Assembly (NCBI RefSeq): GCF_017114985.1
Contig: NZ_JABXKP010000092.1
Coordinates: 18,388 to 82,387, forward strand
From: Nostoc sp. JL33
GTDB taxonomy: Bacteria; Cyanobacteriota; Cyanobacteriia; Cyanobacteriales; Nostocaceae
Length of the DNA stretch: 64,000 nt
Direction: 5' to 3'
In this document: positions 1-7,688 of the stretch, piece after piece
Position numbering within the stretch: position 1 is the first letter of the stretch
How the letters are laid out: each line of letters starts with the position of its first letter
Program-made: the position numbers and the translations under genes
The notes under the pieces: generated by a model
The model's database searches: none
What the model saw: only the letters and a program-made list of their open reading frames with translations
What the model was told of the DNA's origin: nothing

Positions 1-2
1 GT

Positions 3-1268
3 TCTACCATGACCGAAGGCAAAATCGTCTCCTGGGTGAAATCGCCAGGTGACAAAGTGGAAAAAGGCGAAACAGTGGTGGTTGTAGAGTCAGATAAGGC
101 AGATATGGATGTAGAAACCTTTTATGAGGGATTTCTGGCACATATCATAGTTGAAGCTGGTGAAACTGCCCCAGTAGGATCTGCGATCGCCTTCATCGCC
201 GAAACGGAAGCTGAAATTGAAACTGCCAAATCTCTTGCCAATTCCGGCGGTGTGGCTGCTAGTGCTACTGCTTCCCCTGAACTAGTCCCCGCCACAGCTT
301 CAGCTGCAACACCTGCCTTAGCGTCTCAAAACGGGTCTAACCACAAAGAAGGAAGGCTTGTAGCTTCACCCCGTGCCCGCAAGTTAGCCAAAGAACTCAA
401 AGTTGATTTAACTACACTCCAAGGCAGTGGCCCCCACGGTCGCATTGTCGCTGAAGATGTAGAAGCATTGTCTAATAAGGACAAACAACCCGCCACTGCC
501 CCAGTTGCCCCACCAGCACCTGTACCAACCAGTGCCCCAGTTACACCCCCAGCACCTCGGACACCAGCACCCGCGCCAGTAGTAGCGGCTGTTCCTGGTC
601 AAATCGTGCCTCTAACTACCTTCCAAAATGCCGTAGTGCGGAACATGGTAGCTACCATATCCGTGCCCGTCTTCCGTGTCGGTTATACAATTACCACCGA
701 TGGATTAGACAAACTTTATAAACAAATTAAATCCAAAGGCGTGACAATGACAGCGCTACTGGCGAAAGCTGTAGCGGTAACGTTGCAAAAACACCCATTG
801 TTAAATGCTAGTTACTCAGAGCAGGGTATTGTTTATCATTCTGATATCAACATTTCTGTAGCAGTAGCGATGGATGATGGCGGATTGATTACACCTGTGT
901 TGCAAAATGCAGACGCAGTGGATATTTATTCTCTATCGCGTACTTGGAAGTCTTTGGTAGAACGTGCGAGGGCAAAACAATTACAGCCCCAAGAATACAA
1001 CAGTGGTACTTTTACCCTGTCTAATTTGGGGATGTTTGGTGTAGACAAATTTGATGCGATTTTACCGCCTGGACAAGGTTCAATTTTAGCGATCGGGGCA
1101 TCTCGTCCGCAAGTAGTAGCAACACCCGACGGTTTATTTGGTGTGCGGCAACAAATGCAAGTCAATATTACTTCTGACCACCGGATTATTTACGGTGCCC
1201 ATGCTGCGGCGTTCTTGCAAGATTTAGCGAAATTGATTGAGACGAATCCTCAATCTTTGACAATGTAA
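3..1268 (+). CDS. pdhC: Dihydrolipoamide acetyltransferase, pyruvate dehydrogenase E2 (5' end outside window)
   Basis: This is the E2 subunit of pyruvate dehydrogenase, which transfers acetyl groups from lipoamide to CoA. The frame is open from base 3 (codons for S-T before the ATG at 9), so the true start lies upstream and the first dozen or so residues are missing. Numbered from the ATG at 9, a lipoyl domain comes first, with the lipoylated lysine in ESDKADMD. An E3-binding domain (ASPRARKLAKEL, about residues 120-153) follows, then a Pro/Ala linker (160-195) and the acyltransferase domain to the end. The active-site motif reads DHRIIYG, with Tyr where HRxxDG enzymes have Asp; I believe this is usual in cyanobacterial and plastid forms. 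Identity is secure. Confidence 0.93.
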   Translation, partial: STMTEGKIVSWVKSPGDKVEKGETVVVVESDKADMDVETFYEGFLAHIIVEAGETAPVGSAIAFIAETEAEIETAKSLANSGGVAASATASPELVPATASAATPALASQNGSNHKEGRLVASPRARKLAKELKVDLTTLQGSGPHGRIVAEDVEALSNKDKQPATAPVAPPAPVPTSAPVTPPAPRTPAPAPVVAAVPGQIVPLTTFQNAVVRNMVATISVPVFRVGYTITTDGLDKLYKQIKSKGVTMTALLAKAVAVTLQKHPLLNASYSEQGIVYHSDINISVAVAMDDGGLITPVLQNADAVDIYSLSRTWKSLVERARAKQLQPQEYNSGTFTLSNLGMFGVDKFDAILPPGQGSILAIGASRPQVVATPDGLFGVRQQMQVNITSDHRIIYGAHAAAFLQDLAKLIETNPQSLTM

Positions 1269-1292
1269 TTTTGAAAAGACACCAAATTTAAA

Positions 1293-1340
1293 TGTTAGCG
1301 CTATCAGCGAGCAGTAGTTTTTCGTAGAGTAGCGCTAACA
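1293..1340. repeat. Inverted repeat downstream of pdhC
   Basis: TGTTAGCGCTA at 1293-1303 and its exact reverse complement at 1330-1340 enclose 26 bases. It lies 25 bp after the pdhC stop and could form a hairpin in the mRNA 3' end. No T-run follows, so a classical terminator is not supported. Confidence 0.5.
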
Positions 1341-1457
1341 ACAAACAATACCTACACTTAACTTTTTATGGACAAACTATGTGGCGATATTACGTCTCTA
1401 CATGAATTTATGTCCAAAGTGATATCAAAGTGACATACGACTTTGAGGAGAGAAGAT

Positions 1458-1754
1458 ATGAGAGAATCTAGCATTTATCAAGAAATTCTTGAAGAAGGAC
1501 TCCAAGAAGGTAGACAACGAGGTATTGAACAAGGCATTGAACAAGGCATTGAACAAGGTATTGAACAAGGAAGACAATCAGAACTAAGGCTAGTGATACG
1601 TCTATTAAATCGTCGGCTTGGTTCAATTAATTCTCAGTTACAATCTTGGTTGCAAGAGTTGTCCTTGGCTCAGTTAGAAAACTTGGGTGAAGTATTACTA
1701 GATTTCGCCAGTGAGGCTGATTTGATGAATTGGCTTAATACAATAGAAAGTTAG
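1458..1754 (+). CDS. Short DUF4351-type protein, probable remnant of a Rpn/PD-(D/E)XK family gene
   Basis: The 98-residue product begins MRESSIYQEILEEG, has a Gln/Gly-rich repeat (GIEQ four times, residues about 22-37) and ends in a DUF4351-like domain (LVIRLLNRRLGSI to LLDFASEADLMNWL). Family members usually carry an N-terminal PD-(D/E)XK nuclease domain before the EDMRES sequence. Here the frame is open for only seven codons upstream (from TTG 1443 it reads LRREDMRES) before a TGA at 1431, so the nuclease domain is missing. GAGGAGAG precedes the ATG at 1458. It may be a decayed gene or a small standalone protein; function is unknown. Confidence 0.6.
   Translation: MRESSIYQEILEEGLQEGRQRGIEQGIEQGIEQGIEQGRQSELRLVIRLLNRRLGSINSQLQSWLQELSLAQLENLGEVLLDFASEADLMNWLNTIES
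1521..1568 (+). repeat. 12-bp tandem repeat inside the DUF4351 gene
   Basis: Four direct copies of GGYATTGAACAA encode the Gly-Ile-Glu-Gln run. The period is a multiple of three, so copy-number change would keep the frame. Confidence 0.85.
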
Positions 1755-1762
1755 AGTTTGCT

Positions 1763-2599
1763 CTAAACCTTTCTACCAGTTACAAAAAAAGTCAGATTTT
1801 CGTACCAAGCTCCTTGCTCTGTTGCCTCTACTTCAATTTTTTGACGATACTCTGCTTTTAATTCTGCCATTTGCTCTGATGAAACCTGTAACAAGGGATT
1901 TTCTCTGGGATGAAACCATCCTCCATTCCATTCTCTAGCTTGCTCTAGATTGCGGTAGAAACCTAGTTGTTGGGTCTTCACTTCAATATTTTGAAAACCA
2001 GCTTCTGCAAGCAGATGATGACACTTGTCAGGAGTACCTGTTGGCTCATTGATATTTGTTAGTAAAATATTATGTTTGTCACAAATCTCGATGATGAGTG
2101 GCGCTCCACAAGATTCTTCAGAGCAACAAGAAAAACCTACAACTCCCCCTGGTTTGAGAAAACGATACCATTTACGTAGAGCAGCAAGAATATCCTTGAA
2201 ATACACTATTGCTATAGAGCAAAGAATTACATCGAAACTCTCATCATTGAAGTCGATATACTCAGCATCAGCTTCAATGAGTTCGATATTTTGTAAGCCT
2301 AATTCTTCAATTTTATGTTGTGCTTGAACTAGCATTCCTGAAGAAAAATCTACTCCAGTTACTTTCCCTTCAGAACCAACAATTTGTGCAACAGCAATGG
2401 CAATGATACCTGTGCCAGTTGCCATATCCAATACTTTTTGTCCCTTTTGCAGTTGAACTAAATCTAGTAGAGGCAGAGCGCGATGAATTGTATAATCGTT
2501 GTCATAGCTAGTTCTGCTATCGAAGAAATCAATTACTTTTTTTTTATACTGTTGTTCGTATTGGCTATTTTGCATGATATTCTCGATTTCACTGGTCAA
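1763..2599 (-). CDS. Class I SAM-dependent methyltransferase (UbiE/Methyltransf_11 type)
   Basis: The 278-residue protein has a Rossmann-fold methyltransferase core. Motif I is VLDMATGTGIIAIAVA (about residues 56-71), an acidic strand end follows in GVDFSSGML, and the motif II region is FDVILCSIAIVYF. The substrate cannot be told from sequence. The ATG at 2599 gives MTSEIENIM; the internal ATG at 2575 (MQNSQYEQQ) is an alternative. It lies 82 bp downstream of an AraC-family regulator on the same strand, so the two are probably co-transcribed or functionally paired. There are no membrane segments. Confidence 0.85.
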   Translation of the reverse strand: MTSEIENIMQNSQYEQQYKKKVIDFFDSRTSYDNDYTIHRALPLLDLVQLQKGQKVLDMATGTGIIAIAVAQIVGSEGKVTGVDFSSGMLVQAQHKIEELGLQNIELIEADAEYIDFNDESFDVILCSIAIVYFKDILAALRKWYRFLKPGGVVGFSCCSEESCGAPLIIEICDKHNILLTNINEPTGTPDKCHHLLAEAGFQNIEVKTQQLGFYRNLEQAREWNGGWFHPRENPLLQVSSEQMAELKAEYRQKIEVEATEQGAWYENLTFFVTGRKV

Positions 2600-2681
2600 T
2601 TATGAGAATAAATTATGAGTGAAACTTCTGTCTTCTGAAAAGTTGCTTTCAAAATATTTAAATCTTGCAAAATCCCAAAAG

Positions 2682-3590
2682 TTATATCATTTCTCTATAT
2701 GCTTTGGGTGTGATTCCTATATGCTTACGAAAAAGGGTAGTAAAGTTGCTTTGGCTAGAACAGCCAACTTGAAGTGCAATTTCGATAATAGGTAATTGAG
2801 TATAAGCGAGTAAAAATTTAGCTCGCTCAATCCGGCATTGAATAACGTATTGATGTGGAGAAAGACCCATTAAACGTTTAAACCAACGACAGAATGAATA
2901 AGAACTCATATTCACTAGACTAGCCAGTTCTACCAGCGTTAATTCTAGTGCTATGTTGTCATAAATATAATCAATTACCTCCCGTAATTGACGCTTGGAA
3001 AGATTAACCTCAAATGCAATTAGTTGCCGTGTTCCAGAATAAGTCTTGAGGAGATGGGCTGCTAGAGCGATCGCAACTGATTCACCATATAGTTTACCAG
3101 ATGGACATCCGGCTTCAAGCTCTGCTTTGAGTGCCATTCCCAGATGAAGAATTTGGCGATCGCAGACTCCGCGCTGTGGGATAATTTCAATAGTGCGATT
3201 GCTTCCAACGTTCAGCTCATCTGCTACTCTCTTAAAGAGACCCGAATCGAAAGAGACTAAGAGAAATTTTATTTCCTCATGCCAACGCGCTTCAGTCGGA
3301 ATCCCCTTTGGAGTAACATTTACCCAACCTCTCCTCATCTGCGTACTGTGTAACCTTCCACCCGCTAGTCGCCAGTCTATTTGACATGAATTACCAAGCC
3401 AAATATTAATGCTGTGCTGCTGTAAGCAAAGCTCTGGACATTCAAAGGCGGGTAAATAATGCTGTTCAAGCACAATCCCGTTCCAGTGATTAGTGCTGGA
3501 TAAAATAGGAGGTTTGCTGCTCATCGGCACAAGATTTCCGCTTGCCACATGAATGGCTGAGAGTTGTTCAGATTTCATGTTGCTACTCAC
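2682..3590 (-). CDS. AraC-family transcriptional regulator
   Basis: The 302-residue protein has a variable N-terminal sensing region and a C-terminal AraC/XylS DNA-binding domain of two helix-turn-helix motifs (about residues 205-302). Key stretches are LTLVELASLVNMSSYSFCRWFKRLMG and the family signature IALQVGCSSQSNFTTLFRKHIGITP. The signal it senses is unknown. It sits immediately upstream of, and in the same direction as, the methyltransferase at 1763-2599, which is a plausible target. Confidence 0.9.
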   Translation of the reverse strand: MSSNMKSEQLSAIHVASGNLVPMSSKPPILSSTNHWNGIVLEQHYLPAFECPELCLQQHSINIWLGNSCQIDWRLAGGRLHSTQMRRGWVNVTPKGIPTEARWHEEIKFLLVSFDSGLFKRVADELNVGSNRTIEIIPQRGVCDRQILHLGMALKAELEAGCPSGKLYGESVAIALAAHLLKTYSGTRQLIAFEVNLSKRQLREVIDYIYDNIALELTLVELASLVNMSSYSFCRWFKRLMGLSPHQYVIQCRIERAKFLLAYTQLPIIEIALQVGCSSQSNFTTLFRKHIGITPKAYREMI

Positions 3591-3800
3591 TTGTAAGCTA
3601 CTACAAAAAAGATGGTAAGCTAATGCGTGACAAAATTACACTATTAATTTATTTTCGCTAGCGCTAGCTGATGGCTCTATTTGTTCAGTCGATTCACTTA
3701 AAACAATCATTTATTCTTTCTTCAGCGTACCTCTGCGCTTACCTCAGCGTCCCTCTGGGTTTAAAAAATAAAAAAGGCGGGCATTACCCACCCTACAAAT
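3591..3800. other. Intergenic region between rtcB and the araC-type gene
   Basis: The stretch holds no convincing gene. It carries a short palindrome (GCTAGCGCTAGC near 3658) and near 3775 a GGCGGGcattaCCCACCC segment of a kind repeated elsewhere in this window. The latter lies just beyond the rtcB stop and may act in mRNA end formation. Confidence 0.4.
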
Positions 3801-4982
3801 TTATCCTTTCACACAAAGAACTTGCTTGAGCGTTGCTACAACCTCAACCAAATCAGCTTGATTTTTCATAACTTGTTCTATCGACTTATAAGCACCGGGA
3901 ATTTCATCTAACACACCCTCATCTTTACGGCATTCTACGCCTTGAGTTTGCTCAATCAAATCATCCAGTGTGTAGACATTTTTTGCCTTATTTCTAGACA
4001 TCAAACGCCCTGCACCGTGAGAACAAGAACAAAAACTCTGGGCATTACCTTTACCTTTGACGATGAAAGACTTTGCCCCCATCGAACCAGGAATAATCCC
4101 ATAGTCTTCAGTCTGGGCGCGGACTGCACCTTTACGAGTAACGTATACATCCTCATCAAAATGCACTTCTTTTTCAGCGTAATTGTGATGACAATTAACC
4201 TGCAATAAAGGTTTAGTTGCCTTCCCGCCTACCAAATGCTTTTCAACTATGTGCTTAAAACGCGCCATCATCACATCACGGTTGACACGCGCATAGTTTT
4301 GTGACCATTGTAAATCGTGCCAATATGCCTTGAATTCTGGCGTACCAGCGACAAAGTGAGCCAAATCAGGGTCAGGCAATTTATTACCTGCCATTTTTGC
4401 TAATTCTCTGGCTGTATGAATATGACACTGGGCGAGTTTATTGCCGATGTTACGCGAACCAGAATGCAGCATCAGCCAAACTTGATTCTCTGTATCGAGG
4501 CACACTTCAATAAAGTGATTTCCTCCACCGAGAGAACCCATCTGTTTCATTGCTTTACTTTGTAGGTCTTGCACACCGCGATGTAAGTCTTTAAAATCAT
4601 CCCAGTGTTGCCAGTTGGTAACAGATTTTTCAACGTCTTTGTTTTCGTTGAATCCAGTCGGAATTGCTGCTTCAATATCTAAGCGGATTTTCTTGAGTTT
4701 ACCTTCTAGTTGTTCGGCGGTAAATACTGTTTTGATAGCGCTCATACCACAACCAATATCCACGCCGACAGCAGCCGGCATAATTGCCTCTTTGGTCGCA
4801 ATTACAGAACCAACTAAGGCACCTTTTCCTAAGTGAACATCTGGCATTAATGCCACGTGCTTAAACACAAATGGTAATGATGCCACATTCTTTGCCATCT
4901 TGGTTTCTTCTGATCCCAAAGAGTGATTTGCCCAAGATAAAACGGGTGCTGGTGTGGTAATTTCTAACTTTTCGTAGGGCAT
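3801..4982 (-). CDS. rtcB: RNA-splicing ligase RtcB
   Basis: RtcB is a GTP- and Mn2+-dependent ligase that joins RNA 2',3'-cyclic phosphate or 3'-phosphate ends to 5'-OH ends in tRNA splicing or RNA repair. The 393-residue protein carries the family signatures in order: PDVHLGKGALVGSV, the metal-binding Cys in VDIGCGM, GGGNHFIEV, HSGSRNIG and, near the C terminus, SHGAGRLMSR, which contains the histidine that becomes guanylylated. Length is typical of the shorter bacterial group. No archease gene is adjacent. Physiological substrates in cyanobacteria are not known to me. Confidence 0.95.
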   Translation of the reverse strand: MPYEKLEITTPAPVLSWANHSLGSEETKMAKNVASLPFVFKHVALMPDVHLGKGALVGSVIATKEAIMPAAVGVDIGCGMSAIKTVFTAEQLEGKLKKIRLDIEAAIPTGFNENKDVEKSVTNWQHWDDFKDLHRGVQDLQSKAMKQMGSLGGGNHFIEVCLDTENQVWLMLHSGSRNIGNKLAQCHIHTARELAKMAGNKLPDPDLAHFVAGTPEFKAYWHDLQWSQNYARVNRDVMMARFKHIVEKHLVGGKATKPLLQVNCHHNYAEKEVHFDEDVYVTRKGAVRAQTEDYGIIPGSMGAKSFIVKGKGNAQSFCSCSHGAGRLMSRNKAKNVYTLDDLIEQTQGVECRKDEGVLDEIPGAYKSIEQVMKNQADLVEVVATLKQVLCVKG

Positions 4983-5371
4983 AATTGTTTCTATTTTGGA
5001 TTTTAAATTTTAGATTGGGCAGATGATACTGATAATTATCGGTATGGTTTATAACCTATTATTTAGTACTTCTCCAAGCTATTTTTTGGGTTTGTAGTAA
5101 GCACTTTAGTGCTTAGAATATAAGGACTAAAGTCCTTACTACGAACTTCCTTACCCTACTTAGTTGTAGCAATTTAAATGTTGTATTGTCTTGCATTTGG
5201 TTCGCTCAATTTTCGTAAAGCTAAATAACTACTTTTAGCGAGTACCACCTCTATACTACAATTGTAATAATATAAATTACAAATGTCAAGCCGATCGCTC
5301 CCAGAAAGCAGATGTTTCCCAGATGTATTAAAATTTGTAAATAAAATCACTCAAGTTCAAATACAATACTC
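4983..5371. other. Intergenic region with a palindromic repeat
   Basis: There is no gene of convincing length. It holds the dispersed palindromic element at 5091-5145 (listed separately) and an AT-rich segment around 5258-5285 that could contain a promoter for the methyltransferase gene starting at 5372. Confidence 0.4.
5091..5145. repeat. Dispersed palindromic element, copy 1
   Basis: The ends TTTGTAGTAAG and CTTACTACGAA form an imperfect terminal inverted repeat. Inside are two hairpins, AGCACTTTAGTGCT and AGGACTAAAGTCCT. A second member of the same design lies at 47611-47662 with different stem sequences, so structure is conserved more than sequence. Confidence 0.7.
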
Positions 5372-5473
5372 ATGCCAGTGCGTCAAGATACAATTTGGGA
5401 ACGTTTTTTATCCCCTGTAGTACGTCTTTTGATTGATGAAGACGGCTTGAAGCGTTACGCCGATGAGTATTGA
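5372..5473 (+). pseudogene. Frameshifted N-terminal segment of the methyltransferase at 5463-6302
   Basis: An ATG at 5372 opens a 33-codon frame (MPVRQDTIWERF... to ADEY) that ends in TGA at 5471-5473. The next frame continues at once with IDWENEC. Removing one T at 5468 would join them as ...YADE-IDWENEC..., the arrangement I recall for full-length homologues. This is therefore the true N terminus cut off by a single-base insertion, either a real mutation or a sequencing error. Confidence 0.7.
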
Positions 5474-6302
5474 CTGGGAGAACGAGTGCGTAGGCGTAGC
5501 CCGTCGTAGACATCGCTATCGACGAGATGATGTGATAATTCCGTCATACTACAGCAGTCAAAACTTTCACGGTGTTACTGGCGGATATCTCAATTTTAGT
5601 GCAGCAGTTACTTACGATCCGATTATCCAATACGTTCTCCCACCGACTGAAAGTATTGTCCGTCAGGCTTTAGTTGATGCCGTCAAGGTAAAACCACGAC
5701 GCATACTTGACTTAGGCTGCGGCACAGGTTCCACTACTTTAATGTTAAAACAGGCTTTCCCAGAAGCGGAAGTTATTGGTTTGGACTTATCACCCTATAT
5801 GCTGGTAAGGGCGGAAGATAAAGCTAGAAATGCTGGTTTAGATATAGTCTGGCGACACGGGAATGCTGAAAAAACTGGTTTGAGTGACGCAACATTTGAC
5901 TTAGTGACAGCTTCTTTGCTATTCCACGAAACACCAGACGCGGTTTCCTTAGCAATTCTGCGGGAAAGCTTCCGGTTGTTGGTAACTGGAGGGCAAGTAT
6001 TAGTTCTAGATGGGAATCAGAAGACTCTGCGTCAGTTAGAATGGCTGAATGATGTTTTTGAGGAGCCATATATTCGTGAGTATGCTGCTGGTAGCGTAGA
6101 CGCGAATATGGGTGCAGCCGGATTTGAAGCTGTGCGATGTCTACGACGGGCTACGCTTACGCACGATGTATGGTGGATCAATCAAGTAACTAGCGGCATT
6201 AAACCAATAGCAACCGAAAATATCCGTCAGTATACTCCCACATCAATAGATAATAATGATTTGGAGGGACTTGGATCTCCAGCATTTGGCATAAGGGCAT
6301 GA
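5463..6302 (+). CDS. Class I SAM-dependent methyltransferase, 5' frameshift, two embedded repeats
   Basis: The core methyltransferase motif is RILDLGCGTGSTTLML (about residues 79-94), followed by VIGLDLSPYML and the motif IV region FDLVTASLLFHE. The longest in-phase start is ATG 5463, but the natural N terminus is probably at 5372 in another frame. Two inverted copies of a 30-bp repeat lie in the coding sequence, at 5487-5516 (encoding VGVARRRHR) and 6134-6163 (encoding RCLRRATLTH). Both regions look like insertions into the family sequence. The stop overlaps the start of the HAD gene (ATGA), so the two are translationally linked. Activity is uncertain because of the frameshift. Confidence 0.75.
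   Translation: MSIDWENECVGVARRRHRYRRDDVIIPSYYSSQNFHGVTGGYLNFSAAVTYDPIIQYVLPPTESIVRQALVDAVKVKPRRILDLGCGTGSTTLMLKQAFPEAEVIGLDLSPYMLVRAEDKARNAGLDIVWRHGNAEKTGLSDATFDLVTASLLFHETPDAVSLAILRESFRLLVTGGQVLVLDGNQKTLRQLEWLNDVFEEPYIREYAAGSVDANMGAAGFEAVRCLRRATLTHDVWWINQVTSGIKPIATENIRQYTPTSIDNNDLEGLGSPAFGIRA
5487..5516 (+). repeat. 30-bp dispersed repeat (copy A) inside a coding sequence
   Basis: The unit begins TGCGTAGGCGTAGCCCGTCG and ends TAGACATCGC. Further copies are at 6134-6163 (inverted, 29/30 identical), 28889-28916, 52021-52049 (inside cysS, diverged) and 57650-57679 (inverted). Confidence 0.85.
6134..6163 (-). repeat. 30-bp dispersed repeat (copy B, inverted) inside the same coding sequence
   Basis: It is the reverse complement of copy A with one difference. 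It keeps the methyltransferase frame open and adds about ten residues after GFEAV. Confidence 0.85.
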
Positions 6303-7027
6303 GTTTAAAGGCAGTTCTCTTTGATTTTAATGGTGTGATCATTAACGATGAGCCAATCCACCTACAACTGATAGATGAGATTCTCATTGAAGAAAATCTC
6401 CAACCCCAACGGGTGAGTGAGCGTCAAGCTTCTTTGGGACGTAGCGATCGCGCTTGTTTTGGGCAATTACTCGCTAATCGTGGTAGAGTAGCTGACGAAA
6501 ACTATTTAACTCAGTTGTTGTACCGCAAAGCCCAGTCCTATGTGGTGGAACTAGAGAAAATCGAGAAACTGCCTTTATATCCAGGTGTAGAAGATTTAAT
6601 ATTTCAAGTGCGATCGCGTCATCTGAAGCTAGGATTAGTTAGTGGCGCTATTCGCCAAGAAATAGAATTGGTACTCCATCGCGCTAAACTAGCCGAACAT
6701 TTTAAAATTATCGTCGCCGGTGATGACATTACCACCAGTAAACCACAACCCGATGGTTATCTATTGGCAGTAAAACGCCTGAATCAAGAATATCCCGAAT
6801 TGAATCTTCAACCATACGAGTGTTTGGCAATTGAAGATACTCCAGCAGGTATCGAAGCGGCGAAGCGATCGCAAATGCAAGTTGTTGGTGTAGCGAATAC
6901 TTACCCATTCCACATGCTCCAGCGTTGCTGTAACTGGACTGTTGATTATCTCAGTGATTTGGAACTCGAACGCGTACAGAAGGTTTATTCCCAAAAACAG
7001 CCTCAGCAATCGGTAACTGAATGTTAG
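6299..7027 (+). CDS. HAD-superfamily hydrolase, beta-phosphoglucomutase-like subgroup
   Basis: The 242-residue protein has a HAD core with a helical cap inserted after motif I. Motif I reads LFDFNGVIINDEP (residues 7-19), motif II falls in LGLVSGAIRQE, the motif III lysine in TSKPQPDGY and motif IV in CLAIEDTPAGIEAA. Motif I has DxN instead of the usual DxD of phosphatases and phosphoglucomutases, so the general acid/base Asp is replaced by Asn. Its ATG overlaps the upstream methyltransferase stop by four bases. Substrate is unknown; a standard phosphatase role is less certain than the fold. Confidence 0.85.
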   Translation: MSLKAVLFDFNGVIINDEPIHLQLIDEILIEENLQPQRVSERQASLGRSDRACFGQLLANRGRVADENYLTQLLYRKAQSYVVELEKIEKLPLYPGVEDLIFQVRSRHLKLGLVSGAIRQEIELVLHRAKLAEHFKIIVAGDDITTSKPQPDGYLLAVKRLNQEYPELNLQPYECLAIEDTPAGIEAAKRSQMQVVGVANTYPFHMLQRCCNWTVDYLSDLELERVQKVYSQKQPQQSVTEC

Positions 7028-7092
7028 AATACTCTATGGTGATAGTGTATTGAGTTAATGAGTAATATTACTCTTGACTTAGCAGAGATTTT

Positions 7093-7165
7093 GGGGAATT
7101 AGCTCAGTTGGTAGAGCGCTGCGATCGCACCGCAGAGGCCATCGGTTCAAATCCGTTATTCTCCA
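7093..7165 (+). tRNA. tRNA-Ala, anticodon CGC
   Basis: The cloverleaf can be drawn by hand: acceptor GGGGAAT/ATTCTCC, D-arm GCTC/GAGC, anticodon stem CTGCG/CGCAG with loop ATCGCAC (anticodon CGC at 7126-7128), and T-arm ATCGG TTCAAAT CCGTT. The discriminator is A at 7165 and CCA is not encoded. The T-stem has one T-T mismatch in its second pair. A GCGATCGC palindrome spans the anticodon stem and loop. The next 500 bp contain gene remnants and then a defence operon, so the tRNA may mark an island edge. Confidence 0.88.
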
Positions 7166-7253
7166 TCTGACTGTTAAACATTATTGAGCCTTGTTCCAAG
7201 GTTACGGGAGTATGATGAACTGGCAAGAAATCTTTGTAATGTTGATGAGCTAG

Positions 7254-7415
7254 AGCGCTCGCCTACAAACTTCCATATATTTCCCCAAAGATATCCACGA
7301 GGCTTTGGTGAGATGGGCTGAGGAAGAAGACCGTCCCATCAGTAATCTTGTTGTGCAGATGATGAGTAAGGCAGTTGAAGAACGAGAAAAGCAACAGACT
7401 CCACGGCAACAATAA
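7254..7415 (+). pseudogene. Remnant of a small ribbon-helix-helix-type protein gene
   Basis: The frame reads FPKDIHEALVRWAEEEDRPI then SNLVVQMMSKAVEERE and ends in TAA at 7413. The pattern of amphipathic helices resembles CopG/Arc-like DNA-binding or antitoxin proteins. No ATG precedes it in frame, only a TAG at 7251, so the 5' end is lost. It lies between the tRNA and the defence operon. Confidence 0.45.
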
Positions 7416-7518
7416 TCACGGTTATCCCATCGTTACTTACCCTTGGCGCAAGCAAATGGATTTTTGTTCAGAGCCTGTGCAACAATAGAAAGCCGCGAAC
7501 TTTTGGTTCAAAATAGTA

Positions 7519-7680
7519 ATGCCAGAGGAAATTACAGAGGTTCCAGGGAGGGTTCATAAAGACCTAAAAATTGGTTTTAAAAGCGCCTATGCAGGTCTGG
7601 AAGTGACACAAACAGCGGTTTGGGAGGAGGCGATTAGAGATTGGCTGCAAAAAGAAGATTCCAGTGCTGAGGGAAAGTGA
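7519..7680 (+). CDS. Small protein, possible ribbon-helix-helix regulator, upstream of hsdM
   Basis: This 53-residue frame runs from ATG 7519 to TGA 7678-7680. The sequence EVPGRVHKDLKIGFKSAYAG then LEVTQTAVWEEAIRDWLQKE looks like a short strand plus two helices, as in ribbon-helix-helix repressors or plasmid-type antitoxins. It ends eight bases before the ATG of hsdM, so it is probably in the same transcript and could regulate the operon. No family was firmly recognised. An alternative is a non-functional remnant. Confidence 0.5.
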   Translation: MPEEITEVPGRVHKDLKIGFKSAYAGLEVTQTAVWEEAIRDWLQKEDSSAEGK

Positions 7681-7688
7681 TATTGCTT

